Shown: in pieces, positions 21,198 to 34,155 of the stretch | How the letters are laid out: each line of letters starts with the position of its first letter | How positions within the stretch are numbered: position 1 is the stretch's first letter | DNA from: Deinococcus multiflagellatus | Lineage (GTDB): Bacteria > Deinococcota > Deinococci > Deinococcales > Deinococcaceae | Assembly: GCF_020166415.1 (NCBI RefSeq) | Contig: NZ_JAIQXV010000004.1 | Span: 124,001 to 188,000 of the forward strand | Reading direction: 5' to 3' | Length of the DNA stretch: 64,000 nt | The notes under the pieces: generated by a model | Database searches by the model: none | What the model was told of the DNA's origin: nothing | What the model saw: the letters and a program-made list of their open reading frames with translations, nothing else | Translations under genes and position numbers: made by a program

Positions 21198-23201
21198 ATG
21201 CCGCCGAACCACCGCACCCAGGGAGCGACCCTGATCGTGACCCTGCTGCTCGTTATGCTGCTGCTGGCGGTCATCATGAGCATTACGGCCCAAGTCACGC
21301 TGTCTACACGGCGGTCCAGCGCCGACCAGGACGCCACCCTGCGCGCCCAATACGCTGCCGAATCCGGCGCGGCGCGGGTGCAGGCGAGGCTGCGCGCGGC
21401 GCAGACCCTGATCAGCAGCGCCCGCTTTGCCACCACCACCACCATTCCCCAGATCGAAGCCGATGTGGCGGCCTTGTGCGGGTTATCCAGCCTGCCAGCG
21501 GGCCTGAAGGTAGGCGACACGGTGTGCACGCTGAGCACCCGCCCGCAGGGCCTGGCCGAGGCCGATCCCAATAATCCTCGGGTGAACGTGCTGATGCGCG
21601 CGGTGGACGCCGCCGCATTTGCCGCTGTGGGCCTGCCCAACACCACCGACGCCCAGCGGCGGCAATTCTGGTCCGAGATGTTCTCGGGGCAGACTGGGGT
21701 GGCCCTGAACGGCAGCCTGGAAGGCGCCACGTACGCCGTGACCTATGGACTGAGGCCACAGAAAGTGGTCAAGGCCAGCGCCAATGGCTACCGGCTGGAG
21801 TTCAACGTGCCGGACGTGAAGGCCAGCGCCCAGGCCAGCGGCGCCGAGCGCCGGGTGACAGTGCGTGCCGACCAGGACACACTCAATCTGCTCATTCAGC
21901 GGCCCTCGCTGGCGCCCAACGCCCTGTTTACCAATCACCACTACCTCAGCGGCGAATCTGAAGGTCGTGGTGAAGGGATCTACTTCACCAGTCGCACCCT
22001 GTTCAGCGGCCCAGTGCACACCAATCAGCACTTCAATATCGTGGGCCAGCCCTGGTTTGGTGGCGCTGTCACCAGCGCGGGCTGCCCGGCCGGACAGATC
22101 ACCACCGGGCCCACAGGCCCCACCTGCGCGGTGGCGGCCGTTCCTGGCGCCAATCTGAACGGCACTTTTGTCTCTGCCACGACCATGAGCCCCAACGATC
22201 AGGCACCGTCGCGGTGTAACGCGGGCGGCACCGGCTGCGCCACGCCGCAATTCAGCCAGGGCGTGAACTGGAATGCCCCGTACGTCCAACTGCCCGAGAA
22301 CGGCAGTGACCAGCAGCGCGAAGCCCTGAGCGGCGGCGTCAGCATTCCCGGCGACGTGAATGAACTGCAGTTGTACCAGGGTACCGTGAACGGACAGACG
22401 GTTCAGCGCATCACCTACACCGTGCCGGGTCCCAGTGGGCCGGTCACCACGCAACTGGCCCTGGGTCAGAACGGCACCCTGCAACTCCTGGATACCGACG
22501 GCCAGTGGAAGGGCGCGGAGCGTCAGCCTGACGGGTCGTTCAAGCCCGGCGCCGCCTCAACGTTTAACGGCGTGCTGTATGTGGGCGGCAAGGTGGCGAA
22601 TCTGAATGCCGGGCCCAACGGCGCGTCGGGGCCGGCGGTGACCTCGTTTGCGGGCCTCACACTGGCGGCGGCGGGCGACATCAACATCACCAGCAGCCTG
22701 CGCTACGCCGATCCGCCCTGCAGCGGCCAGCATGTGCGCAACGGTGACGGCAGCGTCACGCCCGCCCCCTGCAACAACCTCGACACGCGCAACATCCTGG
22801 GCATTTACTCGGCGCAGGGCAACGTCAACCTCATGAAAGACCAGATGGGCACGGACCCGTCCATTCACGCGGTGCTGATGGCGGGAACCGGCGCCGTGCG
22901 GGTGGACCAGTACAACCAGGGGCCGGCCATGGGCACGGTCAACCTCGTGGGCGGCATCATCGAGAACTATTACGGGGCTTTTGGCACCTTCAGCGGTGAC
23001 ACCGCCACCAGCGGGTACGGCCGCAACTTTGTCTTCGACCCACGGACCCTGCAGGGCTACGAGCCCCCCTACTTCCCCACCGCCCGCAACTGGCAGATGG
23101 CCCTGATGGACAAAGACGTGCAGCCTCTGAACCAACCGCTGCGCCTGCGCGGCGACAGCGTAAGCAGCACGGCCAACGACCAGCGGGAGCCAACGCCGTG
23201 A
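21198..23201 (+). CDS. PilX-like type IV pilus minor-pilin/assembly protein
   Basis: This 667-aa protein begins with a prepilin-like leader: a short polar stretch, Gly (QG|ATLIVTLLLVML), then about 22 hydrophobic residues and a helical spine (QDATLRAQYAAESGAARVQARLR), as in PilX-type proteins. The usual Glu5 of the mature pilin is absent, also typical of PilX/GspK-like members. The large C-terminal part (about 90-667) is beta-rich, with Asn/Gly/Thr-rich turns and several Cys, and should be exposed outside. It leads a four-gene pilin operon. CATACT ends 7 nt before the ATG. Confidence 0.8.
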   Translation: MPPNHRTQGATLIVTLLLVMLLLAVIMSITAQVTLSTRRSSADQDATLRAQYAAESGAARVQARLRAAQTLISSARFATTTTIPQIEADVAALCGLSSLPAGLKVGDTVCTLSTRPQGLAEADPNNPRVNVLMRAVDAAAFAAVGLPNTTDAQRRQFWSEMFSGQTGVALNGSLEGATYAVTYGLRPQKVVKASANGYRLEFNVPDVKASAQASGAERRVTVRADQDTLNLLIQRPSLAPNALFTNHHYLSGESEGRGEGIYFTSRTLFSGPVHTNQHFNIVGQPWFGGAVTSAGCPAGQITTGPTGPTCAVAAVPGANLNGTFVSATTMSPNDQAPSRCNAGGTGCATPQFSQGVNWNAPYVQLPENGSDQQREALSGGVSIPGDVNELQLYQGTVNGQTVQRITYTVPGPSGPVTTQLALGQNGTLQLLDTDGQWKGAERQPDGSFKPGAASTFNGVLYVGGKVANLNAGPNGASGPAVTSFAGLTLAAAGDINITSSLRYADPPCSGQHVRNGDGSVTPAPCNNLDTRNILGIYSAQGNVNLMKDQMGTDPSIHAVLMAGTGAVRVDQYNQGPAMGTVNLVGGIIENYYGAFGTFSGDTATSGYGRNFVFDPRTLQGYEPPYFPTARNWQMALMDKDVQPLNQPLRLRGDSVSSTANDQREPTP

Positions 23202-23653
23202 TCCGGCCTCGACCCCACCTTCAGGCCTTCACCCTGCTGGAATTGCTGGTCGTGATGGCCATTCTGGGCATTCTGGCGGGCGTGCTGGGCTTTAATCTGC
23301 TGGGCAGTTACCGGTCCGCCCAGTTGCGCGAGGCCGCCTCACAGCTGGCCGGCGACCTGCGACAGGCGCGCAGTGACACACTTAAAAGCGGGCAGGACAC
23401 CCAGCTGGACGTGACCCTGAATACGCCCGCCTACACCGTCACGCGCGGCACGGATACCCCGCAGACCCGTACCCTTCCGGGCGGTGTGGTGGCCACTGAT
23501 GTCAGAGGCGGCAACCGGGTGAAGTACGAGGCGCCCAACGGCACCACCGACGGCACCGGCGTGGTCTGGACCCTGCGCCACCCCGGCGGGCGCGAAATCA
23601 AAGTCAAAGTGGTAGGGATCACGGGGAAGGTCATGATCGATGCAACGAACTGA
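23198..23653 (+). CDS. Type IV prepilin, GspH/FimT-like
   Basis: This 151-aa protein has a class III signal with processing site QA|FTLLELLVVMAILGI, the mature protein starting with Phe and having Glu5; Ala rather than Gly precedes the cut, which prepilin peptidases tolerate. The remaining part is the small GspH-like pseudopilin domain (SQLAGDLRQARSDTLKSGQ). It is probably a minor pilin that helps start pilus assembly. The ATG/GTG region overlaps the PilX stop by 4 bp and the next gene by 14 bp. Confidence 0.85.
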   Translation: MIRPRPHLQAFTLLELLVVMAILGILAGVLGFNLLGSYRSAQLREAASQLAGDLRQARSDTLKSGQDTQLDVTLNTPAYTVTRGTDTPQTRTLPGGVVATDVRGGNRVKYEAPNGTTDGTGVVWTLRHPGGREIKVKVVGITGKVMIDATN

Positions 23654-24059
23654 AACGCGGGGCGGAATCACGATTGTTGAAGTGCTGGTGGGCGTGCTGC
23701 TGGTCAGCGTGATTGTGATGGTGGTGCTCACCCCCCTGACCGGCTTTTTTGGCCTCACCCAGCGCAGCACCCAGCAGGTGGGGGCCACCCAGACGGCGCA
23801 GCAGGTGCTGGAAACCATTCGCGGCGACTGGCTCTCGCTGGCCATGTATGACCAGCGCTGCACCACCGCGACCATTCCATCCGGCACCACGCTGACCGTC
23901 ACCAATCTGGATCTGAACGGTGCCCCCACAGGCACGGTAACGCTGAACGCCAGCTGCAGTGGCAACACCCCTGACCCTGCGCCTGTGCGCCGCGTGCAGC
24001 TGGTGGCACGCTCCGGCACCGCACAGTCCACCCTCAGTGTGGATGTGGCCCGTCCATGA
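23640..24059 (+). CDS. Type IV prepilin, PilV-like
   Basis: This 139-aa minor pilin has the prepilin motif GG|ITIVEVLVGVLLVSVIVMV with Glu5 conserved. The C-terminal part is short, with two Cys (about 78 and 106) that could form a disulfide. The start lies inside the preceding gene (14-bp overlap), which suggests translational coupling. The stop overlaps the PilW-like start by 4 bp. Confidence 0.82.
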   Translation: MQRTETRGGITIVEVLVGVLLVSVIVMVVLTPLTGFFGLTQRSTQQVGATQTAQQVLETIRGDWLSLAMYDQRCTTATIPSGTTLTVTNLDLNGAPTGTVTLNASCSGNTPDPAPVRRVQLVARSGTAQSTLSVDVARP

Positions 24060-24886
24060 AAAGCGCCGGTTTTACCCTCATTGAACTGCTGGTGGCGGTG
24101 GCCCTGGCGCTGGTCGTGCTGTTTGCTGCCTCGAACCTGCTCATTTCCAGTTCTGGCAGCGCCACCAACCTGCAGGCGCGCAACGAGCTGCTGCAAGAAG
24201 GGCAGATCGCCATGAACTACATCGCCACCAACGTGCGCGAAGCGGCATATGTCTACCCGGACGGCACCACCCTGAACCTGGGAGGCGGCGACACCACCCG
24301 GCGCCCCGGGGGGGGCAGCTGGCGGGTGGGCGACGCGAATGCACCCATCCTGGCGCTGATCAGGGCGCCCCGGCGCGATGTGGCCACGTGCTCTAATGCA
24401 GACGAGGAGGCCAGGGCTGGCTGCTACTACTTCATTGCCTATTACCCGGTGCTGCGCGACACCTGGGTGCGGAACATTGACCCGGACGGCCAGAATCACC
24501 CTGGGATGGACCCCGCCAACGCTGACCGCTGGCTGCTGGTGGAATACCGCTGCCGCTTTCCCGGAACCAGTGCCCCCACACTGGCCCAGCTTCAGGCGCG
24601 CCTGACCGAGGGCAGCTGCTCTTCAGGGGGAGGTCTGTCGGGCGAAACGGGCCGCCTGCTGCTGGACTACGTGCAGCCCGCCGTGACCAACCTGCCGCGC
24701 CTGTTTACCATCCAGGCCGACGCCCCCCAGACCCCCGGCAATGTACGCGTGACCCTGAACCTCAGCCTCAGCCGCGTGGCCTCGGGCAAGGAGGTCAATA
24801 TTCCGGCGCGCACCTCTGCGGACCCCAGCACCTGGACCCAGGCACTCAGCGCTGCGCCGCGCAACATTGGCACCCTGCCCCCGTAA
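24056..24886 (+). CDS. Type IV prepilin, PilW-like
   Basis: This 276-aa minor pilin starts MKSAG|FTLIELLVAVALALV with classical cleavage after Gly and Glu5. Positions about 30-75 continue the long N-terminal helix (NELLQEGQIAMNYIATNVRE), then a beta-rich globular domain with four Cys. It is the last gene of the pil operon. The set PilX, FimT, PilV and PilW together forms the usual tip/priming complex and could serve DNA uptake as well as pilus assembly; the motor and secretin genes are not in this window. Confidence 0.85.
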   Translation: MKSAGFTLIELLVAVALALVVLFAASNLLISSSGSATNLQARNELLQEGQIAMNYIATNVREAAYVYPDGTTLNLGGGDTTRRPGGGSWRVGDANAPILALIRAPRRDVATCSNADEEARAGCYYFIAYYPVLRDTWVRNIDPDGQNHPGMDPANADRWLLVEYRCRFPGTSAPTLAQLQARLTEGSCSSGGGLSGETGRLLLDYVQPAVTNLPRLFTIQADAPQTPGNVRVTLNLSLSRVASGKEVNIPARTSADPSTWTQALSAAPRNIGTLPP

Positions 24887-24926
24887 GCGCCCCTCCCCCC
24901 ACAGGGCCAGGGGCGTGCTACCATGA

Positions 24927-24990
<64 letters not shown>

Positions 24991-24999
24991 CGGTCAGGC

Positions 25000-26640
<1,641 letters not shown>

Positions 26641-26693
26641 GGTGTGGGCTGTAGGGGCTCAAACCAGCGCCTGAGCCCCCCCTGAGGGCAGGA

Positions 26694-26720
26694 AGGGACG
26701 CAGCTGATTGCGCGTCCCTC
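26694..26720 (+). terminator. Hairpin after pyrG
   Basis: AGGGACGC (26694-26701) pairs with GCGTCCCT (26712-26719) around a 10-nt loop, followed by a pyrimidine-rich CCTCTCTTTTCCC tract. It sits about 54 bp after the pyrG stop. Confidence 0.55.
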
Positions 26721-26737
26721 CTCTCTTTTCCCACGTC

Positions 26738-27370
26738 CTACTCCCCACTCCCCACAGCCCCCACCACCCACAACCCCCGCTCCACAACCCTTTTCACCTG
26801 CGCTTCCAGCGCCGCCAGATCGCCGGTGTTCTCAATCACCCAGGTGGCCCGGCGGCGCTTCTCTTCGGCAGGGAATTGCCGGGCGTCGCGGGCCAGGATG
26901 TCCTCGCGGGTCAGGCCGCCCCGGGCCAGGGCGCGTTCCAGGCGCAGCTCCAGCGGGGCGTCGACCACCAGCACGGCGTCCATACCGGCGTCCAGGCCCC
27001 CTTCAAAGAGCAGCGGCACGTCCTGCACCACCCAGGCCTCGCCCCGGTCGGCCGCCGCCTGTTCCAGCGCGGCCATGCGCGCCCGCACCCGGGGATGCAC
27101 GGTGGCGTTCAGGTCGGCCACGGCCGCTGGGTCCGGGAACACGCGGGCAGCCAGCGCGGCGCGGTCCAGCACGCCCCCCACCACCGTGCCGGGAAAGCGG
27201 GCCTCTATCTGGGCCAGCACCTCGGGCTCGGCGGTGACCAGCCGGGCCTGTTCATCGGCGTCCAGCACGGTCAGGCCGTGGGCGCGCAGCAGGGCGGCCA
27301 CCGTGCTTTTGCCGGCCCCAATGCTGCCGGTCAGGCCCAGGCGGCGCGGGCGGGTGGGCGCAACGTTCAC
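26738..27370 (-). CDS. coaE: Dephospho-CoA kinase
   Basis: CoaE phosphorylates the 3'-hydroxyl of dephospho-CoA, the last step of CoA synthesis. At 210 aa it fits the family. The P-loop is [18 protein letters not shown] (about 11-28), followed by the conserved DADEQARLV and the [21 protein letters not shown] core. The Asp and Arg of the acceptor site are in place. The GTG start at 27368-27370 follows TACAGT by 7 nt, the same arrangement as hom, so the mRNA is probably leaderless. Confidence 0.95.
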   Translation of the reverse strand: MNVAPTRPRRLGLTGSIGAGKSTVAALLRAHGLTVLDADEQARLVTAEPEVLAQIEARFPGTVVGGVLDRAALAARVFPDPAAVADLNATVHPRVRARMAALEQAAADRGEAWVVQDVPLLFEGGLDAGMDAVLVVDAPLELRLERALARGGLTREDILARDARQFPAEEKRRRATWVIENTGDLAALEAQVKRVVERGLWVVGAVGSGE

Positions 27371-27377
27371 GCCCCCG

Positions 27378-27383
27378 ACTGTA
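27378..27383 (-). promoter_or_regulatory. -10 box TACAGT, leaderless-type promoter of coaE
   Basis: TACAGT on the minus strand ends 7 nt before the GTG start of coaE. Confidence 0.5.
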
Positions 27384-27566
27384 CAGGCTGCGCGCCCGTC
27401 AGATGGGCGTCACAGAGGCCGCGAACACTGCCCTTATGCTGCCCCCGCCCTCTCACGGCCACTTCACCCGATTTGTCGGCGTTCTCACGTATCATGCCCT
27501 TATGCCCATTTCTGGCAGGGTGAGGCCGCGCCGCGACGCCGCGCAGCGCCCCACGGAGGTTTCCGA

Positions 27567-28745
<1,179 letters not shown>

Positions 28746-28805
28746 CCGGCATTGCTGTCACAACGTTCTGACAGAAGAGTGGGCGCTGGACACCCCCTTC
28801 ATGTA

Positions 28806-28830
28806 GCCCCCTGGGTGACCCCCAGGGGGC
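28806..28830 (+). terminator. Hairpin terminator after the TPR gene
   Basis: GCCCCCTGGG pairs with CCCAGGGGGC around a short loop, 60 bp after the stop. The rest of the gap to 29044 holds no ORF; it contains T-rich stretches that probably include the promoter of the CAP gene. Confidence 0.7.
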
Positions 28831-29044
28831 TTGATGTTGTGACGGGGCTTTGAAAGAGGACTGAAGTGTGGCCCGATGACGGCTGTGAGGGCTTTTTTCG
28901 GGCTTCTGTTCCAGCTGGCCGCCTTCCCCTACGGGGCGGGGCGTTCATGTTCGTGAAAGTGACCGGGCTGAAAGTCTGACATTTGTACCGTGAGGGCACT
29001 TCAACCGCATCCGCCGACAGGCCACATGCGAAAAGGACCCTCAC

Positions 29045-29629
29045 ATGCCCAAAACTGCCCTGACTGCCCTGTTGCCCTTCGCCCTGCTGCTGGCCTCCTG
29101 TGGTGGTGGCCCCAGCGCCCCCGCCGCCAGCGCACCCACCACCGTGAGCAGCAGCGCCGCCGGCGGCGGCCAGAGCACGGCCCCCAGCGGCGGCGCTGGC
29201 GACCAGACCATGAGCGCCCAGGAAGCCCAGATTCTGGCCGAAGTGAACGTGGCCCGCGCCCAGGCCCGCTCCTGCGGGGGACAGGCCTTCGGCGCCGCGC
29301 CCGCCGTGACCTGGAACGGTTACCTGGCCGCCGCCGCCCGGGGCCACGCCGCCGATATGGCCGAGCGCGGGTACTTTAACCACGTCACCCCCGAGGGCCG
29401 CACCCCCGCCCAGCGCATGGAAGCCGCTGGCTACCGGGGCTGGACCCAGGTGGGCGAGAACATTGCCGCCGGTTACACCGCGCAGAACGTGGTGCAGGGC
29501 TGGCTGGACAGCCCCAGCCACTGCAAGACCCTGATGGACCCCGGCCTGAAAGAACTGGGCGTGGGCTACACCTACCGCCCCGGCAGCACCTACGGCACCT
29601 ACTGGGTGCAGAACTTCGGCACGCGGTAA
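29045..29629 (+). CDS. CAP-domain (SCP/PR-1) lipoprotein
   Basis: This 194-aa protein has a lipoprotein signal with lipobox LLASC (Cys19), a Ser/Ala/Gly linker (about 20-55), and a CAP domain (about 58-194). Family marks are AEVNVARAQARSCGG, WNGYLAAAARGHAADMAERG, NHVTPEGRTPAQRMEAAGY, VGENIAAGY and WLDSPSHCKTLMDP. The His of GHAADM/NHVTP and the Glu of GEN fit the CAP cavity. The function of bacterial CAP proteins is mostly unknown. AAGGA precedes the ATG. A strong terminator follows at 29683. Confidence 0.9.
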   Translation: MPKTALTALLPFALLLASCGGGPSAPAASAPTTVSSSAAGGGQSTAPSGGAGDQTMSAQEAQILAEVNVARAQARSCGGQAFGAAPAVTWNGYLAAAARGHAADMAERGYFNHVTPEGRTPAQRMEAAGYRGWTQVGENIAAGYTAQNVVQGWLDSPSHCKTLMDPGLKELGVGYTYRPGSTYGTYWVQNFGTR

Positions 29630-29682
29630 CGGCGCGCGCCCCGCGCTCCGGGGTTGAAGCCGGAGCGCCTGCAGAAAATCCA

Positions 29683-29718
29683 GGGCGGGACTGTTCTGTG
29701 AGGGGAACAGTCCCGCCC
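29683..29718 (+). terminator. Intrinsic terminator after the CAP gene
   Basis: GGGCGGGACTGTTC pairs perfectly with GAACAGTCCCGCCC around an 8-nt loop, followed by GTTTTCGT. Confidence 0.8.
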
Positions 29719-29887
29719 GTTTTCGTGGGGCGAAGGCGACAGGCGCGTGGGGCCTCCATGAGCCCTGGGCGCCACAAGCATGAAGTGGGGTCGGGTGGCG
29801 GCCCGGGGAGCGGTGGGGTATGCCTGAGGCTGGCCCAGCGGCAGGGTTCACCGCCACGCCCCCGCCCACGGTCCAGGAGGCCACACC

Positions 29888-30466
29888 ATGAAAATCGCTG
29901 TGATTATCGGCAGCACCCGCGCCGCGCGCTTTGCAGACAAGCCGGCGGCGTGGCTGCGCGGCATCCTGACCGGGCGCACCGACGCCGAGTACGAGTTCGT
30001 GGACCTGCGCGACTATCCCATGCCCTTTTTCGACGAGGTGGCTTCCAACGCCTGGGCGCCCACCCAGAACGAGGTGGCCGTGCGCTGGCAGCAGAAGATC
30101 GCAGAGTTCGACGGCTACATCTTCCTGACGCCCGAATACAACCACGCGCCCACCGGGGTGCTGAAAAACGCGCTGGATTACTCGTACCCGGAATGGAACA
30201 GGAAACCGGCGGCCTTTGTGGGCTACGGTTCGGTGGGGGCCGCGCGGGCCATCGAGCAGCTGCGGCAGATCGCCGTGGAACTGCAGATGGCGCCCATTCG
30301 CACCAGCGTGCACATTCAGGGCGCCGACTTTTTTGGCGCGTGGCAGGCGGGCGCCGCGCTGGAAGAGATGGCGCACCTGCAGCCCGGCGTGCAGAACATG
30401 CTCTCAGAGTTGCACTGGTGGGCGGCGGCCCTGAAGACCGCGCGGGAGGCGGCGCCCCAGGGCTAA
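29888..30466 (+). CDS. NAD(P)H-dependent FMN reductase (flavodoxin-like)
   Basis: This 192-aa flavodoxin-fold oxidoreductase shows the FMN-phosphate loop IIGSTRAARFADK near the N-terminus and the flavin-contact motif FLTPEYNHAPTGVLKNALDY (about 79-98), then VGYGSVGAARAIEQLR. It probably reduces FMN, quinones or azo/chromate compounds with NAD(P)H in the cytosol; the natural electron acceptor is unknown. AGGAGG lies 8 nt before the ATG. It stands alone. Confidence 0.9.
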   Translation: MKIAVIIGSTRAARFADKPAAWLRGILTGRTDAEYEFVDLRDYPMPFFDEVASNAWAPTQNEVAVRWQQKIAEFDGYIFLTPEYNHAPTGVLKNALDYSYPEWNRKPAAFVGYGSVGAARAIEQLRQIAVELQMAPIRTSVHIQGADFFGAWQAGAALEEMAHLQPGVQNMLSELHWWAAALKTAREAAPQG

Positions 30467-30619
30467 CAGCAGTCATCCGTTCCATTGAGGGGAGTGAGGG
30501 ACCCCCTCAACGCCACTTCAACCGCCCTCTGTCGCGGTGACCCGCGCCGCTCGCCCCACATGATTTCAAGGTGAACCCTTCAGGTCATGTGGTGACCGCT
30601 AGGAATCCAACGGTACACC

Positions 30620-30653
30620 GCCGCGCCCGCTCCAGCCAGGAAGCGGGCGCGGC
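30620..30653 (-). terminator. Hairpin after livF
   Basis: GCCGCGCCCGCT pairs with AGCGGGCGCGGC, 14 bp beyond the livF stop on the minus strand. There is no T-tract, so termination would be weak or factor-assisted. Confidence 0.5.
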
Positions 30654-30666
30654 ATTGCGGTGGGCC

Positions 30667-31371
<705 letters not shown>

Positions 31372-32136
31372 CTATTCGCCTCCCAGGTACGCTTCGATCA
31401 CGCGGGGGTCGCGCTGCACGCTGGCAGGGTCGCCCACGGCGATCAGCTCGCCAAAGTTCAGCACCGCCACGCGGTCACACAGGTTCATCACCAGCGGTAC
31501 GTGGTGTTCAATAACCAGCACTGTCAGATCAAACTGATCGCGCACCTGCCGGATAAAGGCGGTCAGCTGGCCTTTCTCGGCGGTGTTCATGCCAGCGGCG
31601 GGTTCGTCCAGCAGCAGCACGCGCGGCTCGGTGGCCAGGGCGCGGGCAATTTCCAGGCGCCGCTGGTCGCCGTAGCTGAAGTTCCCGGCCAGCTCGCCCG
31701 CCCGGTCCCCCATCCCCACGAGGTCCAGCAGGGCCCAGGCGCGGCGCTCCACCAAGCGCTCTTCGGCGCGCGCCGCCCCGAACACCCCGCGCCACAGGCC
31801 CGCGTGGGTGCGGGCATGCTGGGCGATCTTCACGTTTTCCAGCGCCGAGAGGCCCTTGAACAGGCGGATGTTCTGAAAGGTGCGGCTGAGGCCCGCCTGC
31901 GCCACCCGGTGCGGCGGCAGGCCCGTAATCCGCTGGCCCTGGTAGGTCAGGCTGCCCCCCGAAGGCGGGGTGAGGCCCGTCATCAGGTTGAACAGCGTGG
32001 TCTTGCCCGCGCCGTTGGGGCCGATCAGGCCGAAGATCTCGCCCGGGTACACCTCGAAGCTCACGTCGTTGACGGCCACCAGCCCGCCGAAGCGCCGGGT
32101 CATGTGCTGTGCCTGCAGCACGGGCGCCGCTGTCAT
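31372..32136 (-). CDS. livG: Branched-chain amino acid ABC transporter ATPase LivG
   Basis: This 254-aa ATPase has Walker A (LIGPNGAGKTTLFNLM), the longer LivG-type insertion (PHRVAQAGLSRTFQNIRLFK), signature FSYGDQRRLEIARAL (a known LivG variant of LSGGQ), Walker B LLLDEPAAGMN, and the C-terminal VLNFGELIAVGDPASVQRDPRVIEAYLGG typical of LivG. The ATG at 32134-32136 overlaps the livM stop by 4 bp; the longer frame upstream lies within livM and is not used. Confidence 0.95.
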   Translation of the reverse strand: MTAAPVLQAQHMTRRFGGLVAVNDVSFEVYPGEIFGLIGPNGAGKTTLFNLMTGLTPPSGGSLTYQGQRITGLPPHRVAQAGLSRTFQNIRLFKGLSALENVKIAQHARTHAGLWRGVFGAARAEERLVERRAWALLDLVGMGDRAGELAGNFSYGDQRRLEIARALATEPRVLLLDEPAAGMNTAEKGQLTAFIRQVRDQFDLTVLVIEHHVPLVMNLCDRVAVLNFGELIAVGDPASVQRDPRVIEAYLGGE

Positions 32137-33074
32137 GGCTTCACCTCGGCCACCGAGACGGGCGGGCCCTGCACCGGGGGCCGCTGCGGGGGCCGGGGCC
32201 GCGAGAGGCGCGACAGCGCGCCCACGATGCCCTGCGGCAGGTACAGGCTGGCGACCACCAGCACCAAGCCGTTGATCACCAGGCGCCAGTCGGCCAGGAA
32301 GCGCAGCACCTCGGGCACGGCGCCCAGCAGCGCGCCGCCCACCACCGGACCCCAGATGTTGCGGCTGCCGCCGATCAGCACCGCCGCCAGAATGGTGATG
32401 CTGGCGTCGAAGGTGCCCTGCTTGGCGTTCCAGGTGTTCAGGAACGGCGCGCTCATGGCGCCCACCAGTCCGGCCAGCACCGCGCCGATCACAAAGGCCA
32501 GGACCTTGTAGCGGGTGGGCGGCACGCCCATGGCGTCGGCGGCCAGTTCGTCCTCGCGGATGGCGCGCAGCGCCCGGCCCACCCGTGAGCGCTCCAGCTG
32601 CCACGCGAACAGCAGGGTCAGCGCCAGCAGCGGCCCGAACAGAAAGATGTACGGCCAGCGGTCCTGAAAGCCAAACGCCTGCGGAATCCCGAAGATGCCC
32701 ACCGCGCCGCCTGTAATGGTGAGGTTCAGGGCCACCACCCGCAGAATCTCCACAAAGGCAATGGTCGCCAGCGCGAGGTAAATGCCGCGCAGCCGCAGGG
32801 CGGGCACCCCCACCACCACGCCCAGCAGCCCGCCCAGCACCGCGCCGGCCAGCCAGGTGAGGGGAAAGATGGCGCTCCCCAGCGTGTCGCGCAGGCCCGC
32901 AAACGCCGGGTTGGTGAGCATAATGGCCGCCACGTAGCCGCCCAGCGCGTAAAAGCCTGGGCTGGCGAGGCTGAGCTGCCCGGCCTGCAGCGGAAAATAG
33001 AGGCTTAAGCCCAGCAGGCCCGCCTGCAGCATGGTGGCAATCAGGAAGCCGTAGGTTTGCAGAAAATCGGCCAC
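32133..33074 (-). CDS. livM: Branched-chain amino acid ABC transporter permease LivM
   Basis: This 313-aa permease has about eight to ten transmembrane helices. The family signature is visible in LYFPLQAGQLSLASPGFYALGGYVAAIM and in the cytoplasmic coupling segment SRVGRALRAIREDELAADAMGV, which contacts the ATPases. The GTG at 33074 is chosen because it begins right after the livH stop (1 bp between) and the conserved hydrophobic part follows; the longer frame lies within livH. Confidence 0.94.
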   Translation of the reverse strand: MADFLQTYGFLIATMLQAGLLGLSLYFPLQAGQLSLASPGFYALGGYVAAIMLTNPAFAGLRDTLGSAIFPLTWLAGAVLGGLLGVVVGVPALRLRGIYLALATIAFVEILRVVALNLTITGGAVGIFGIPQAFGFQDRWPYIFLFGPLLALTLLFAWQLERSRVGRALRAIREDELAADAMGVPPTRYKVLAFVIGAVLAGLVGAMSAPFLNTWNAKQGTFDASITILAAVLIGGSRNIWGPVVGGALLGAVPEVLRFLADWRLVINGLVLVVASLYLPQGIVGALSRLSRPRPPQRPPVQGPPVSVAEVKP

Positions 33075-33075
33075 G

Positions 33076-34050
33076 TTACACCTTCTGGATGGCGCTGCGG
33101 CCCAGCAGTCCCTGCGGGCGCACAAGCAGAATGGCGAACAGCAGCGCAAAGGCCGCCGCGTCCTTGTAGGCCGAGTAATCGGCGGGCACAAAGGCTTCTG
33201 CCAGCCCGATCACCAGCCCCCCCAGCACCGCGCCCGGAATACTGCCCAGGCCGCCCAGCACAATCACCGCCAGCTCCTTGAGGCCGTAGGTGACGCCGAA
33301 GTAGGGCCCCGCCACCCCGAAGGCCGTGCCCACCAGCGTGCCGGCCAGCCCGCCCACAAAGCCCGAGAGGAAAAAGGTAATCACGATAAAGCGGTCCACG
33401 CTGATCCCCAGCAGGCTGGCGGTGCCAGGGTTTTCGGCCACCGCGCGCAGCGCCTTGCCAATTTTCGTGCGGCCAATCACGTAGCCCAGCACGGCCAGCA
33501 TGACGAGGCTGACCGCGAAGATGATCACCTGCACGGTGCGGATAATCACCACCTTGCCGCCCAGGGTGAAAGACAGGGCGGGCGGCGTATCGCCGTAGGC
33601 ATTGTCGGGGAAGCTGTAGATTTCCGCGCCCACCAGCAGCTGAATCAGGTTCACGATCACCAGCGCCACGCCCAGCGAACTCACCAGCGCCAGCAGCGGG
33701 TCGGCGCTGCGCGAGCGCATGGGCCGGAAAGCGAGGCGCTCAATGAGCACCGCCACCAGCCCGGCCAGGGCCGCGCCCAGCAACGTGGCCAGGGCAAAGG
33801 TCAGCGGTTGGCCGGAGAAGGGCGAGCCGTTTGGAAACAGGGTGAGGCCCCTGAGAAGCCCGTTGTTGGAAAACTCGCCCACCACCAGCGTGTAGGTGAA
33901 ATAGGCGCCCAGGGTGAACACCGCGCCGTGCGCAAAGTTGATGATGCCCAGAATGGAAAAGACCAGGGTGTAGCCCAGCGCGAAAATGGCGTACACACTG
34001 CCAATGGCGAGGCCGTTTAAAAGGTTCTGAAGCAGTTGACTGAGTTCCAC
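33076..34050 (-). CDS. livH: Branched-chain amino acid ABC transporter permease LivH
   Basis: This 324-aa permease pairs with LivM. The N-terminal LLNGLAIGSVYAIFALGYTLVFSILGIINFAHGAVFTLGAY is diagnostic of LivH, and the coupling loop reads GRTKIGKALRAVAENPGTASLLGI. The GTG at 34048-34050 is preceded by AAGGAGGG with 8-9 nt spacing. It lies 105 bp downstream of the binding-protein gene livJ, and all five liv genes are on one strand without terminators, supporting one operon. Confidence 0.95.
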   Translation of the reverse strand: MELSQLLQNLLNGLAIGSVYAIFALGYTLVFSILGIINFAHGAVFTLGAYFTYTLVVGEFSNNGLLRGLTLFPNGSPFSGQPLTFALATLLGAALAGLVAVLIERLAFRPMRSRSADPLLALVSSLGVALVIVNLIQLLVGAEIYSFPDNAYGDTPPALSFTLGGKVVIIRTVQVIIFAVSLVMLAVLGYVIGRTKIGKALRAVAENPGTASLLGISVDRFIVITFFLSGFVGGLAGTLVGTAFGVAGPYFGVTYGLKELAVIVLGGLGSIPGAVLGGLVIGLAEAFVPADYSAYKDAAAFALLFAILLVRPQGLLGRSAIQKV

Positions 34051-34155
34051 GGCGAACAGCCCTCCTTGGGTGCTGGAGCGGGACCAAACCAGATGCAGGG
34101 GGCCACGCCCTGTGAGCAGCCGACCTCACAGCGCATGGCCCACCGCCGACCCGCC